DNA of 64,000 nucleotides from Pigmentiphaga litoralis (lineage in GTDB: Bacteria; Pseudomonadota; Gammaproteobacteria; Burkholderiales; Burkholderiaceae_B): assembly GCF_014651835.1 (NCBI RefSeq), contig NZ_BMXQ01000003.1:310001-374000 (forward strand). The letters run 5' to 3'. How positions within the stretch are numbered: the first letter of the stretch is position 1; each line of letters begins with the position of its first letter. This document shows, piece after piece, positions 52,952 to 61,232 of the stretch. The notes below the pieces were generated by a model. It was not told the DNA's origin. It was given only the letters and a program-made list of their open reading frames with translations, and ran no database searches. The position numbers and the translations under genes were made by a program.

Positions 52952-53308
52952 ATGGACCGCATCCAGAACGTCTTGTCCTCCACGCTTGCCGCATCGGAAG
53001 GCGCGTCCACCGGCATGGCGCGGGCCGCGCAAATGCTTGGCCGCCCCGACGCCCTGATCGGCGGCGGCGCTGCAGAAGGCCCCGCGCCCAGCTTCTCGAA
53101 CATCCTGTCCAGCGCGATCCAGTCAGTCGCCTCGGCGCAGACCGACTCCAAGGTGTTGCAAACGGGCTACCAGATGGGCGACCCGGAAGTCGGCCTTGAA
53201 CAGACCATGATCGCCATGAACAAGGCGAGCCTCTCGTTCCAGATGCTTACCCAGGCACGCAACAAGGTCGTCCAGGCTTATACCGACGTCATGAACATGC
53301 CCGTGTAA
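52952..53308 (+). CDS. fliE: Flagellar hook-basal body complex protein FliE
   Basis: Start ATG 52952 (MDRIQNVLSSTLA) begins the homologous part. The 118-residue protein has the conserved C-terminal segment QMGDPEVGLEQTMIAMNKASLSFQMLTQARNKVVQAYTDVMNMPV, where the family has its rod-junction helix. FliE joins the MS ring to the rod. It diverges from fliF and is followed by a hairpin directly after the stop. Confidence 0.95.
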   Translation: MDRIQNVLSSTLAASEGASTGMARAAQMLGRPDALIGGGAAEGPAPSFSNILSSAIQSVASAQTDSKVLQTGYQMGDPEVGLEQTMIAMNKASLSFQMLTQARNKVVQAYTDVMNMPV

Positions 53309-53330
53309 ACGTGGCAACCGCGCCACGTTT
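53307..53330 (+). terminator. Hairpin directly after fliE
   Basis: AAACGTGGC (53307-53315) pairs perfectly with GCCACGTTT (53322-53330), a 9-bp stem starting within the fliE stop codon. A short TTT tail only. Confidence 0.65.
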
Positions 53331-53402
53331 GTGGATGTTGCTCGCGCGGCACAACCGCGGCACAACATGTGATGCGCGCTTTGCTGTTGATTTCCTGCTT
53401 AC

Positions 53403-54065
53403 ATGACCTCCCTCGCCGCCAACTCTGTTGCTGCCTCACCACGCGATTGCGCGGGCGGCGTCACCTTGTATCGATATCACCTGTCGGGGCACTCGCACCG
53501 CGTCCAACTATTCCTGTCGCTGCTCGACGTGCCCTGCCGCATCGTCGACATCGACCTGTTCAAGGGTGAGCATCGGCAGGCCGATTTCCTCGCCCTGAAT
53601 CCGTTCGGCCAAGTGCCGGTACTGATAGACGACGGTGTCGTCCTTGCCGACTCCAGTGCGATCCTGGTGTATCTGGCCAGCCGGTACGCCACGGGGTCGA
53701 CGTGGTATCCCGGCGACGCCATCACGCGGGGCCGCATCCAGCGCTGGCTGTCTGTGGCTGCCGGACCACTCCTTGCCGGGCCGGCAATGGCCAGGCGGAT
53801 CCGCTTGGTCGGCCTGGACCAGGACCCGACCGCCGCGGTTGCCGCCGCACACCAACTTCTGGCGGTCCTTGAACATCAATTGAAGGCGTGGCCGTTTCTC
53901 GCAGGCGACAACGTCAGCATCGCCGACATTGCGTTGTATACCTATGTGGCGCAATCACCGGAAGGCGGCGTGATGCTGGATGGTTATCCGTCGGTCGTTG
54001 CGTGGTTGCGACAGATCGAGGCGTTGCCTGGCTTTGTGGCGATGGCAGGCGCCGTGCACGCTTAG
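53403..54065 (+). CDS. Glutathione S-transferase family protein
   Basis: A 220-residue protein. The thioredoxin-like domain is at about 20-100 (LYRYHLSGHSHRVQLFLSLLDVPCRIVDIDLFKGEHRQADFLALNPFGQVPVL and LADSSAILVYLA), with the GSH-binding ADSSAI motif; the helical C-domain follows (SIADIALYTYVAQSPEGG). Such enzymes conjugate glutathione to electrophiles or act as reductases. It lies inside the flagellar locus without obvious motility link, between fliE and the flhB-like gene, and converges with the latter. Confidence 0.9.
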   Translation: MTSLAANSVAASPRDCAGGVTLYRYHLSGHSHRVQLFLSLLDVPCRIVDIDLFKGEHRQADFLALNPFGQVPVLIDDGVVLADSSAILVYLASRYATGSTWYPGDAITRGRIQRWLSVAAGPLLAGPAMARRIRLVGLDQDPTAAVAAAHQLLAVLEHQLKAWPFLAGDNVSIADIALYTYVAQSPEGGVMLDGYPSVVAWLRQIEALPGFVAMAGAVHA

Positions 54066-54182
54066 GTTGCTGCGCAGGTGCAAGGGGGCCGACACGGCGT
54101 CCGGACTGGAAAACAACGTCAGCAGGGATCCAGTGGCCTGTGCCCGCCTACGGGTTCAGGGTTCAGCGCGATCGAATAAGTG

Positions 54183-54224
54183 TGACCGGATCAGCCTGAC
54201 CGGATCAGCGTGACCGGATCAACG
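54183..54224. repeat. Three 14-bp tandem repeats over a stop codon
   Basis: TGACCGGATCAGC-N occurs at 54183, 54197 and, with one change (TGACCGGATCAACG), at 54211. The stop codon (54219-54221) of the leftward flhB-like gene is inside the third unit. Confidence 0.9.
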
Positions 54225-54677
54225 GGGCGGACGTCCGACTGAGGACGTCGGAGTCGTGCTGTCAGCGCCATGCGCGGTCGAATTTGCCCGGTTGGCGCCT
54301 GCCGCAGCGCCGACGGGATTGCCCACCGGCAGGTCGCCAGCCACCCGCGCGCCCGCGCGCTCATCCTGCCGGTACACCCACGCCAGGACTTCGGCCACGG
54401 CCACATACAGCGATGGAGGAATGCGTGCGTCCAGATCCACTTTCATCAGCAGATCGATCAGTTCCCGCGAGCTGTGCACGAACACGCCGGCGTCACGCGC
54501 CTGTTTGAGTATTGCGTCGGCCACCAGCCCGCTGCCTTTGGCCACGACCACCGGCGTCTTGCGTTCGCGCTCATAGCGCAACGCGACGGCCAGGTGGCGT
54601 TTGGGATCGGCCGTGTTCTCGCCCTCGAGCGGCGGGCCGTTGCCCAGGCCATGCGACGTCTCGTGCGGCACGCTCAT
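54219..54677 (-). CDS. FlhB C-terminal-domain-like protein (FhlB-like)
   Basis: A 152-residue protein without membrane segments. Residues 25-110 match the cytoplasmic C-domain of the FlhB/YscU family: HLAVALRYERERKTPVVVAKGSGLVADAILKQARDAGVFVHSSRELIDLLMKVDLDARIPPSLYVAVAEVLAWVYR. The self-cleavage NPTH motif is replaced (NTADPKRH). Proteins of this stand-alone kind can regulate flagellar export. The tail is variable. It is directly adjacent to a fliK-like gene (start overlaps its end by four bases). Confidence 0.85.
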   Translation of the reverse strand: MSVPHETSHGLGNGPPLEGENTADPKRHLAVALRYERERKTPVVVAKGSGLVADAILKQARDAGVFVHSSRELIDLLMKVDLDARIPPSLYVAVAEVLAWVYRQDERAGARVAGDLPVGNPVGAAAGANRANSTAHGADSTTPTSSVGRPPR

Positions 54678-55960
54678 GACCGCTCCACCGTCGAGCGGCC
54701 CGCTGGCGCGACGTTCAGGCCTGTCATCTGCAGCCCGCGCGCATCGAGCGAGGTCTGGAGTTCGGCCGAGGTCGACGTCAATGCCGCCTGCAGGTCGCGC
54801 AGGGCCTGGCCTTTGGTGGTCTTTCCGTCAGGGCGCACGGTCACATTGGCCTGAGTGCCCGCCAGCGCCACGTCCAGCTCAAGCTTGCCAAGGTTCGGGG
54901 CGTCAATCTGAATCTTGACCCGCCAGGACAAGGGGATGTCATCGGAACGAGGGCCGTTGTCGTCGGGTTCGATTTCCAGCGAGAACGGTCGCCCTTCCCA
55001 CGAACCCAGCAATCCCATGCGTCCGGTTTCGAGCAGGGCAATCTGATCCTGCACAATGGGCCGCACATCCGCCGGAATCGCGCCCAGCGCTGCCTGCAAG
55101 CCCTTGGCCGCGCTTTGTTCCGGCGTGGATGGCACCGGCGTCATGTCGGTCGTCTTGCCCGCGGCATCCGGCTTGGCAGGTAAGCCCGGCGACAGCGCTG
55201 CTTGCGGCTCGGCGCGCAATGCATCCAGCGAGCGCCGGCCTTCCTGCCATTCCTGCAGATGCGATTCGTAGAACAGGCCGGAATGTTCCACGGCGTGCTG
55301 GATCTTCTGCGCCGACGCCGTGGTATCAGTCTGTCGATCAAGCGCCAACGGGGCAAGCGGGACGAGCCGCTGTGGGCTGTCCGGCGCCGATGCCAGGGCG
55401 GACAGCAACCGCGCGGATCCGCTTAGTTGAACGTTGACCTCGCTCGACGCTGTCTTGAGTTCGGCCAATGCGGGCAGGGTCACCGGCGCAATGCCGACCC
55501 GCCGGATGCCAGTGACGGGATCGATATCGGGCGCGCCCGCCATGTCGCCGGCAGCGCCACCAGCGCCGGCCGCCGCCGGGTCGCCAGACGGTGCACCCCC
55601 ACGCACTCGCGCCGTCGCGGGGCCGCCCTGGGCGAACTCGCGGGAGTCCAGCAGCCGCAGAATGACGTTCGCCCCTTCCGCAAGCGCCTGGCGCGTGTTG
55701 ATCAGATAGGACTTTCCGCCGATGTCGACCAGCGCTTCAGACTCGCTGTTGGCCTGCAGCACCGTCGCACGCACCAGGCCCGCCGGTTGTGACGCCGGGG
55801 GTGTCCGGCCCGATGACACGTCCACCGGGCTGCCCTTGCCGCCTGGGCCGCTGGCAAGCTTGGCAAGGATCGCCTCACGGGCGTCCTCGCGATACCGTTC
55901 CCACGACTGGACCGACGTGGCAGGACTGACCGGCCGCGCGCTGCGCGCGTCAGTTACCAC
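54674..55960 (-). CDS. FliK-like hook-length control domain protein
   Basis: The frame opens with a GTG at 55960 (product MVTDARSARP), giving 428 residues. The first half is variable with Ala/Gly runs. The C-terminal region (about 330-420) resembles the FliK hook domain: SWRVKIQIDAPNLGKLELDVALAGTQANVTVRPDG followed by AALTSTSAELQTSLDARGLQMTGLNV. A typical fliK is already present at 45889, so this is a second ruler-like or export-switch protein. Paired with the adjacent FlhB-like protein, which fits the known FliK-FlhB interaction. Confidence 0.8.
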   Translation of the reverse strand: MVTDARSARPVSPATSVQSWERYREDAREAILAKLASGPGGKGSPVDVSSGRTPPASQPAGLVRATVLQANSESEALVDIGGKSYLINTRQALAEGANVILRLLDSREFAQGGPATARVRGGAPSGDPAAAGAGGAAGDMAGAPDIDPVTGIRRVGIAPVTLPALAELKTASSEVNVQLSGSARLLSALASAPDSPQRLVPLAPLALDRQTDTTASAQKIQHAVEHSGLFYESHLQEWQEGRRSLDALRAEPQAALSPGLPAKPDAAGKTTDMTPVPSTPEQSAAKGLQAALGAIPADVRPIVQDQIALLETGRMGLLGSWEGRPFSLEIEPDDNGPRSDDIPLSWRVKIQIDAPNLGKLELDVALAGTQANVTVRPDGKTTKGQALRDLQAALTSTSAELQTSLDARGLQMTGLNVAPAGRSTVERS

Positions 55961-56015
55961 AGTCGTCTCGCGAAATGTCGCGCCATCGGCAGCCTGTCAA
56001 TAAAAGGGAAGGGGT

Positions 56016-56381
56016 TCAACGGAAGGAATGCGTTCGCATCCGTCCATGGGCGGGTCTGAGGATTCTATCGAGTTCTGCGAGCCGTGGCTGCGCCAGTCCA
56101 CGGATTGCGGCATCGTCAGCCAGCACCTTGCGCACCAACCGCATGCATTCGAGTCGTTCTGCCTCGTCGATCGGAACGAGTTTGGCGTGCTTCAGGAAGT
56201 CGATCAGCTGCCCGCAGGACTGCTCGCCGGCCGTCACGGCGTCCCAATCGCCTCGTTCGGCGGCGTCCAGCATGGCTGAACTGATTTCGGCAAATCCCTC
56301 GTAAACGGACTGGAGGGTCGTCTCGGAGCCCCTTGGCGGGGTGTCGGGCGCTGCGGCGTGCACTGCGAGATTGGGCGACAT
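56016..56381 (-). CDS. fliT: Flagellar export chaperone FliT
   Basis: Start ATG 56381 (MSPNLAVHAA) has AGGTCC upstream. The 121-residue helical protein shows the FliT-like helix pattern (LQSVYEGFAEISSAMLDAAERGDWDAVTAGEQSCGQLIDFL; ECMRLVRKVLADDAAIRGLAQPRLAELDRIL). FliT holds FliD and represses FlhDC activity. It follows fliS downstream, in the normal fliDST-like set. Confidence 0.8.
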   Translation of the reverse strand: MSPNLAVHAAAPDTPPRGSETTLQSVYEGFAEISSAMLDAAERGDWDAVTAGEQSCGQLIDFLKHAKLVPIDEAERLECMRLVRKVLADDAAIRGLAQPRLAELDRILRPAHGRMRTHSFR

Positions 56382-56621
56382 AAAGGACCTGGAAAAGGAC
56401 CATGAGAGGCGAGCGAGCGCCGTAGTGGGTAAGCGCGAGCCGGGATAAAGGGGCAAGGAACCGGTAGTTCGGATACTGTGCGGTCCGTCGTATCGACGTT
56501 CTGCGGGTCAGCAGGACGTCAACGACTGTCCGTGGCCGCCATTACGAAAAAGACCGTACGCATATCCGCGTAAGGAGCGTCGCGCGAACTGCTCCCCCAG
56601 GGTGGCCTGCGTGCGAAGGAA

Positions 56622-57029
56622 TTACGCTGCTGCGTGCGCGCCGGGCTCGATGGCTACCCAACTGCTGCGCAAGCCATCGATCATGTCCGCGATCTCTTCA
56701 AGGGGAGCCGCATCGTTGTCGGTGCTGCCCTGCAGAATGCGTCGGCACATGTAGTCGTACAGGCGGTCCAGCTGAAGGGCAAGGTCTCCGCCAGACTTGT
56801 GGTCGAGGCTGGCGCGCAGGCCTTCATCAATGATGCGCGCGGCGCGCGACACCGCTTTGGCACGACCGATGGGATCGTTCGCGGTGATGCAGCCGATGGC
56901 CAGACGGAGGGACTCGAGAGCCCCGTCGTACAGCATCAGAATCAGTTCGTGTGGCGTGGATACCGATACCCCGGTCTCGACCCCGACGCTGGCATACGCC
57001 CGCGCGCCAAAATTTGCGAATCCCGACAA
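56622..57029 (-). CDS. fliS: Flagellar export chaperone FliS
   Basis: The start is taken as TTG 57029 because AGGAG precedes it by seven bases; a GTG at 57083 would add residues unlike the family (MQGSGLPTPT). The resulting 135-residue product begins SGFANFGARAYASVGVETGV, close to FliS homologues. Hallmarks are STPHELILMLYDGALESL and LYDYMCRRILQG. FliS prevents premature flagellin polymerisation. A sigma-28-like promoter lies about 75 bases upstream. Confidence 0.88.
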   Translation of the reverse strand: MSGFANFGARAYASVGVETGVSVSTPHELILMLYDGALESLRLAIGCITANDPIGRAKAVSRAARIIDEGLRASLDHKSGGDLALQLDRLYDYMCRRILQGSTDNDAAPLEEIADMIDGLRSSWVAIEPGAHAAA

Positions 57030-57103
57030 AGTGATCTCCTGCGCGAGGATGCCAGTCGGAGTCGGAAGGCCCGACCCTTGCACCGTATCGCGTTACAAGG
57101 GTA

Positions 57104-57130
57104 TTAACGGCTGGACACAAATATCCTAAA
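57104..57130 (-). promoter_or_regulatory. Sigma-28-like promoter for fliS-fliT
   Basis: On the minus strand, a -10-like GCCGTTAA (57104-57111) matches GCCGATAA at seven of eight bases. The -35 region (57127-57130) reads TTTA instead of TAAA at 15-base spacing, so the -35 is weak. Confidence 0.55.
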
Positions 57131-57175
57131 GGAGGAAATGAGGGGATTAATCCTGCCGTTTCCGGCTTTGACGCG

Positions 57176-58651
57176 TCAGCCGTTCCGCATCGACGCCAGG
57201 GACTCCAGCTGCTGGGTCAGGAAGTTCTGAGTGCCTTGCATGCCGGTCACGAGCTTGTCCAGCGCGGCGAAACGGGCGCGATAGCCAGCCTCGATCTGCA
57301 CAAGGCGATCTTCCAGGGCCTTCTGCTGGGACTGGAGCGCCTTGGTGGTGACCCCAAGACCGTCGACGCGTGTCTGGATCGACCCGGTCTTGTCGACCAT
57401 CGTATTGATGGCGTCGACGAACCGCTTGGACAAGCCGACCGATCCCGCGCCGTTGGGCTCGTCAGCAAAGAGGTTGGCCACGCCGGCCGGATCGGCCGCC
57501 ATGGCTTTGTCGAACATGGCGGCGTCGAGCTTGAGCGTGCCATCTTTCTGAAACGCGACCCCCAGGGAGCCAAACGACGTATACGGACCGGTAGCCCCCG
57601 CGACCGGCGCGAATAGTTGCTCACGCAGCTTCGCTGTCACATCGCGCACAATGCTGTCGCCAGCAAGAGGACCGTTGCTCGACGACGTGGTGCCTGCTGT
57701 GGGACTTGGGTTGTTGACGGACAGCTGCTTGGCCGTGTTCAGGAGGGCGTTATACGCCGTGACCATGCCTTGCACCGATGACTTGACGCTTGCCAGGTCC
57801 TGGGACACCGTGACTTTGGTCGTGCCTGTCTTTGTCAGCGTCAAGGTCAGCCCGTCGATGGCATCGCTGACGATATTGTCGGGCTTCGTGATTGCCAGTC
57901 CATCGAGAAGGATCTTGGCGTCGCCTGCGGCCTGCAGCCGTGCCATCCCGGTTGCTGCCGACCCTTGCGAATAATTGGGGGCAGAGCTCGGGTTGTAGTC
58001 GAACATGGACAGCGAGGCGTCCGCGGGGGTGGTGCCGTCGGGCAGTCCCTGGATCTGGAAAGACTTTTCGGCGCCGGTGCGGCTGCTGCTGAAGACCAGG
58101 CGCGAGCCATTGCCGTCATTGACGAGGCTGGCCGTAATGCCGGTGCCGGCCTTGTTGATCGCGTCACGCACGCCCGACAGCGAGTTGTTCTCGCTGGTAA
58201 TGGTGACCGTTTGAGTAGGCAGATCGGCGTCGGCGCTGAACGTGCCGTTCGTGGCCTTGCCGAAGGTGAACGACAGCTGACCGGTCGTCACCTTGGCGTC
58301 GGCTGACGCCAGCGAGCCGCTCACGGCCTTTTCCTGCTGCGCAAGCTGAAGCACTTCAAGCGATACGGAACCTTTGGCTGCCTTGTTCGTGGCCGTGACG
58401 GTGGCAACGTCCTTTTCGGACACCGTGGCGGCGCCACTGTTGAAATTGCTGTCCGTCAGCTTGAGCAACGCTTCGCGAAGCGATGTCATCGAGCCGCTGA
58501 GTTGGCCGAGCGCCGACACCTTGGCAGTGGTCGACGCCTCTTTCGCCTGCAGCTTCCTGAGCGGGATGGCCTCCGCGTTCATCAGGTTGGTGACCAGAGT
58601 TTCGAGGGGCAGGCCTGAGCCGGTCCCCAAATTGACGCCTACGGTTGCCAT
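57176..58651 (-). CDS. fliD: Flagellar filament cap protein FliD
   Basis: A 491-residue filament cap. The N-terminal domain starts GVNLGTGSGLPLETLVTNLMNAEAIPLRKLQAKEA, and the C-terminal coiled coil ends with LEDRLVQIEAGYRARFAALDKLVTGMQGTQNFLTQQLESL, both family hallmarks. It caps the growing filament and helps flagellin fold. Located 37 bases downstream of flaG. Confidence 0.95.
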   Translation of the reverse strand: MATVGVNLGTGSGLPLETLVTNLMNAEAIPLRKLQAKEASTTAKVSALGQLSGSMTSLREALLKLTDSNFNSGAATVSEKDVATVTATNKAAKGSVSLEVLQLAQQEKAVSGSLASADAKVTTGQLSFTFGKATNGTFSADADLPTQTVTITSENNSLSGVRDAINKAGTGITASLVNDGNGSRLVFSSSRTGAEKSFQIQGLPDGTTPADASLSMFDYNPSSAPNYSQGSAATGMARLQAAGDAKILLDGLAITKPDNIVSDAIDGLTLTLTKTGTTKVTVSQDLASVKSSVQGMVTAYNALLNTAKQLSVNNPSPTAGTTSSSNGPLAGDSIVRDVTAKLREQLFAPVAGATGPYTSFGSLGVAFQKDGTLKLDAAMFDKAMAADPAGVANLFADEPNGAGSVGLSKRFVDAINTMVDKTGSIQTRVDGLGVTTKALQSQQKALEDRLVQIEAGYRARFAALDKLVTGMQGTQNFLTQQLESLASMRNG

Positions 58652-58688
58652 GGTGAATTCCTTGCGTTTCGGTTGCCGTCGATTGCGT

Positions 58689-59051
58689 TCAAGCCTTGCC
58701 CTGCAGCAGCAGGCCCTGGAGCTTGTCGAGCGACCGGCTGATTTCCAGTGCTTCGACCGACGGAATCTGGCGGATCACGTCTTGCGTCGTGGTGTCGACG
58801 ATCTTGACGACAACGGTGCCGTTGTCTTCGTCGATCGAAAACAGAAGGTTGTTTGCCGCCATCGGTATGTACTGATTGAACGTGTCGACTACGTCTTGCA
58901 GCTTTTCAACATCGGGTATTTGAGACGTGACCGGCAGTGCCAGTTCGGGCACAGCGTTCGGCGGCTGCAGGGCCACGGCATCGGCCGCCGCCGGCCGGCT
59001 GGTGCCGGCAACACGATTATCGACTGGGTATCCAACAGGATTGATGCTCAT
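58689..59051 (-). CDS. flaG: FlaG family protein
   Basis: A 120-residue protein of the FlaG type: residues 45-118 contain VEKLQDVVDTFNQYIPMAANNLLFSIDEDNGTVVVKIVDTTTQDVIRQIPSVEALEISRSLDKLQGLL. FlaG is involved in filament length or cap formation. It is the first gene of flaG-fliD and has its own sigma-28-like promoter upstream. Confidence 0.92.
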   Translation of the reverse strand: MSINPVGYPVDNRVAGTSRPAAADAVALQPPNAVPELALPVTSQIPDVEKLQDVVDTFNQYIPMAANNLLFSIDEDNGTVVVKIVDTTTQDVIRQIPSVEALEISRSLDKLQGLLLQGKA

Positions 59052-59117
59052 GTGTGCTCCGGTGCGTTGTCGTCGCGTCGGGCCTGTTCAGATAGCCCCA
59101 TCGTCGTCCATGTTTGA

Positions 59118-59144
59118 TTAACGGTTTACCGACGGAAATCTTGA
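59118..59144 (-). promoter_or_regulatory. Sigma-28-like promoter for flaG-fliD
   Basis: On the minus strand TCAA (59141-59144) and ACCGTTAA (59118-59125) are separated by 15 bases; consensus is TAAA-N15-GCCGATAA, giving three of four and six of eight matches. It lies about 70 bases before flaG. Confidence 0.6.
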
Positions 59145-59230
59145 GCACGGCACGCACTCTTACGCATCGCGGGCTTCCTGGCCTTACGACCGCTGCGCGC
59201 AGGGACCCGATCGCGGCGCTTGGACGAACG

Positions 59231-59264
59231 ACAACGGCCCACATGTCGCCATGTGGGCCGTTGT
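59231..59264. terminator. Long hairpin after fliC
   Basis: ACAACGGCCCACAT (59231-59244) pairs perfectly with ATGTGGGCCGTTGT (59251-59264), a 14-bp stem around a six-base loop, 53 bases after the fliC stop. No long T-tract follows, but the stem probably ends the flagellin transcript. Confidence 0.75.
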
Positions 59265-59317
59265 GCCAACCTTGCGACGGACCGTCGAATGCCCGGTCCG
59301 GTCAGGTCACTTCCGAA

Positions 59318-60868
59318 TCAACCGCGCAGGAGCGTCAGCACGTTGTTCGGCAGCGAGTTGGCCTGGGCCAGCATCGCGGTACCGGCTTGCGACAGGATCT
59401 GCGCGCGGGTCAGCGACGCGGTTTCTGCAGCAAAGTCGGTGTCCTGGATCCGGCTGCGCGAGGCAGACAGGTTCTCGGACGTCGTTTCCAGGCTCGAAAC
59501 CACCGAGCTGAAGCGGTTCTGGATCGCGCCCAGGTCAGCACGAGCTTCGTTCACGCTCTTCAGTGCGGCGTCCATAGCCAGGATGGCGTTGTCGGCACCG
59601 TCGACGGTCGAGATGTCGAGGTTAGCGAAGCCGACTTGCGCCGTGCCCTTGGCGAACGTGGTGGAACCCGCAATGTTCGTGCCGCCGGCAGCAGAGGTAC
59701 CTGCAACCAGACCGGTTTCCTTGAGCATGTCGGCAGCCGCGGCAGTACCGCCCACAACCACGTCGCCCTTGGCTGACGTCAGCTTCAGGCGACCTGCGTC
59801 GACCGTGGCCGTTACGTTGGTCTCAGCCGACAGGTTGTTGATGGCGCTGGCAACGGTGCTCAGACGCGATGCTGCGTTGCTGGTTGCGCCGATCGGGCCG
59901 ATGTTCTTGCCGTTGATGGTGATGCCGCCGCCTGCGATAGCTGCGAAGTCGCTCTTTGCTGGCGTTGCCGCCTTGACCGTCAGCGTGCCGGCGAAGTTGT
60001 CGCCCGTGATCGAGAACTCGCTTTTGCCCGAGTTCGAGAAGGTGATGACTTCGGCGCCTGCACCGCCTGTTACGGCAGCGGTCAGCCCGGGAATGCCGGC
60101 TGCGCCCAGCTTGGTGTTGATTTCAGCGACCATCGCAGTGCGAGCGGTGGCGTTGTCGGTGCCGGCGGTAACGGCGGCCAGGTCGATTGCGGTGCCGTTG
60201 ACGGTGATTTTGCTGGCAGCGTAGTCGAATGTCGTCGCGTCAGGCGCCGTCAATGCGGCGGCGCTCAGCGTTGCCGTGCCGCTGACAGCAGCAGTAGGCG
60301 TACCAACAGGAGCCACGCCACCCACTGCAGCGGCCGTGTCCTTGCTGGTCCACGAACCCAGGGCGTTCACGTTGGCGTTGGCGATGCCGTTGATGCTGAT
60401 GGTCTGGCCCTGGTTGGCGCCGACCTGGAACGCCTTGCTGGTGAAGCTGCCGTCGATCAGGCTGGTGCCGTTGAAGGACGTGTCCTTGGCCACGCGGCCG
60501 ATTTCGGAAGACAGCTGCGCAACTTCTTTCTGCAGTGCGGCGCGGTCGTCGGCCGAGTTCGTCGCGTTGGCGGACTGAACCGACAGTTCACGGATACGTT
60601 GCAGGTTGGTGCCGATCTGCTGGAGCGCGCCTTCAGCGGTCTGGGCCAGCGAGATACCGTCGTTCGAGTTGCGAACGGCCTGGTTCAGACCCTTGATCTG
60701 CGTGGACATGCGCTCGGAGATGGCCAGGCCAGCTGCGTCGTCCTTCGCGCTGTTGATGCGCAGGCCGGTCGACAGGCGTTGCAGCGACGTCGTGGTCGCC
60801 GATTGCGACGAGTTCAGATTGCGCTGAGCGTTGAGCGAAGCGATGTTGGTATTGATGACTTGTGCCAT
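59318..60868 (-). CDS. fliC: Flagellin
   Basis: A 516-residue filament protein. The conserved N-terminal D0/D1 region is MAQVINTNIASLNAQRNLNSS through RLSTGLRINSAKDDAAGLAISERM, and the C-terminal region is SRIQDTDFAAETASLTRAQILSQAGTAMLAQANSLPNNVLTLLRG. The centre (about 180-400) is variable and Ala/Gly/Thr-rich, the surface-exposed domain. A sigma-28-like promoter lies 190 bases upstream. Single flagellin gene in the window. Confidence 0.97.
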   Translation of the reverse strand: MAQVINTNIASLNAQRNLNSSQSATTTSLQRLSTGLRINSAKDDAAGLAISERMSTQIKGLNQAVRNSNDGISLAQTAEGALQQIGTNLQRIRELSVQSANATNSADDRAALQKEVAQLSSEIGRVAKDTSFNGTSLIDGSFTSKAFQVGANQGQTISINGIANANVNALGSWTSKDTAAAVGGVAPVGTPTAAVSGTATLSAAALTAPDATTFDYAASKITVNGTAIDLAAVTAGTDNATARTAMVAEINTKLGAAGIPGLTAAVTGGAGAEVITFSNSGKSEFSITGDNFAGTLTVKAATPAKSDFAAIAGGGITINGKNIGPIGATSNAASRLSTVASAINNLSAETNVTATVDAGRLKLTSAKGDVVVGGTAAAADMLKETGLVAGTSAAGGTNIAGSTTFAKGTAQVGFANLDISTVDGADNAILAMDAALKSVNEARADLGAIQNRFSSVVSSLETTSENLSASRSRIQDTDFAAETASLTRAQILSQAGTAMLAQANSLPNNVLTLLRG

Positions 60869-61056
60869 GACGTATCTCCCTGGAGGTTAGTCATATTTCA
60901 GTTTCGGGACCGATGCCCGCTTTATGCATTCGTTGTGTGGAAAAGTCCACTTCACGATTTGCCCGTTCGGCCTTGCAATCTGCCAGTACCTTCGGGTCGT
61001 CCGTTCGGTACCGGTAGATCGTCGCTGCACATCGCGGCGCGGCCTGGATGATGCAA

Positions 61057-61083
61057 TTAACGGGGGGGCGTTTTGAAACTTTA
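61057..61083 (-). promoter_or_regulatory. Sigma-28-like promoter of fliC
   Basis: On the minus strand TAAA (61080-61083), 15 bases, then CCCGTTAA (61057-61064); consensus TAAA-N15-GCCGATAA gives full -35 and six of eight -10 matches. The predicted 5-prime leader is long, about 180 bases. The whole 60869-61232 stretch, 364 bases, holds no gene: only this promoter and the dyad upstream. Confidence 0.7.
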
Positions 61084-61091
61084 GGCGGGGA

Positions 61092-61136
61092 GCGAATTTA
61101 AACTTTAAAAAAAGCCCTAAAGTTTTTTGAATTCGC
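61092..61136. promoter_or_regulatory. AAACTTTA dyad between the PAS kinase gene and fliC
   Basis: AAACTTTA occurs at 61076-61083 (including the fliC -35) and at 61100-61107, and its complement TAAAGTTT at 61118-61125. GCGAA and TTCGC flanks extend the second pair into a 45-base imperfect dyad. It is AT-rich compared with the surroundings. It could be a regulator site for flagellin or a transcription end of the kinase gene. Confidence 0.45.
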
Positions 61137-61232
61137 GCAGATCACGCATTGACGCGGGTTTCAAGACCATGAATACCGTCGCAAAAATACGTATTAGAAA
61201 ATGGCCGATCCACGTTGCGTGGCGGCCGGACA

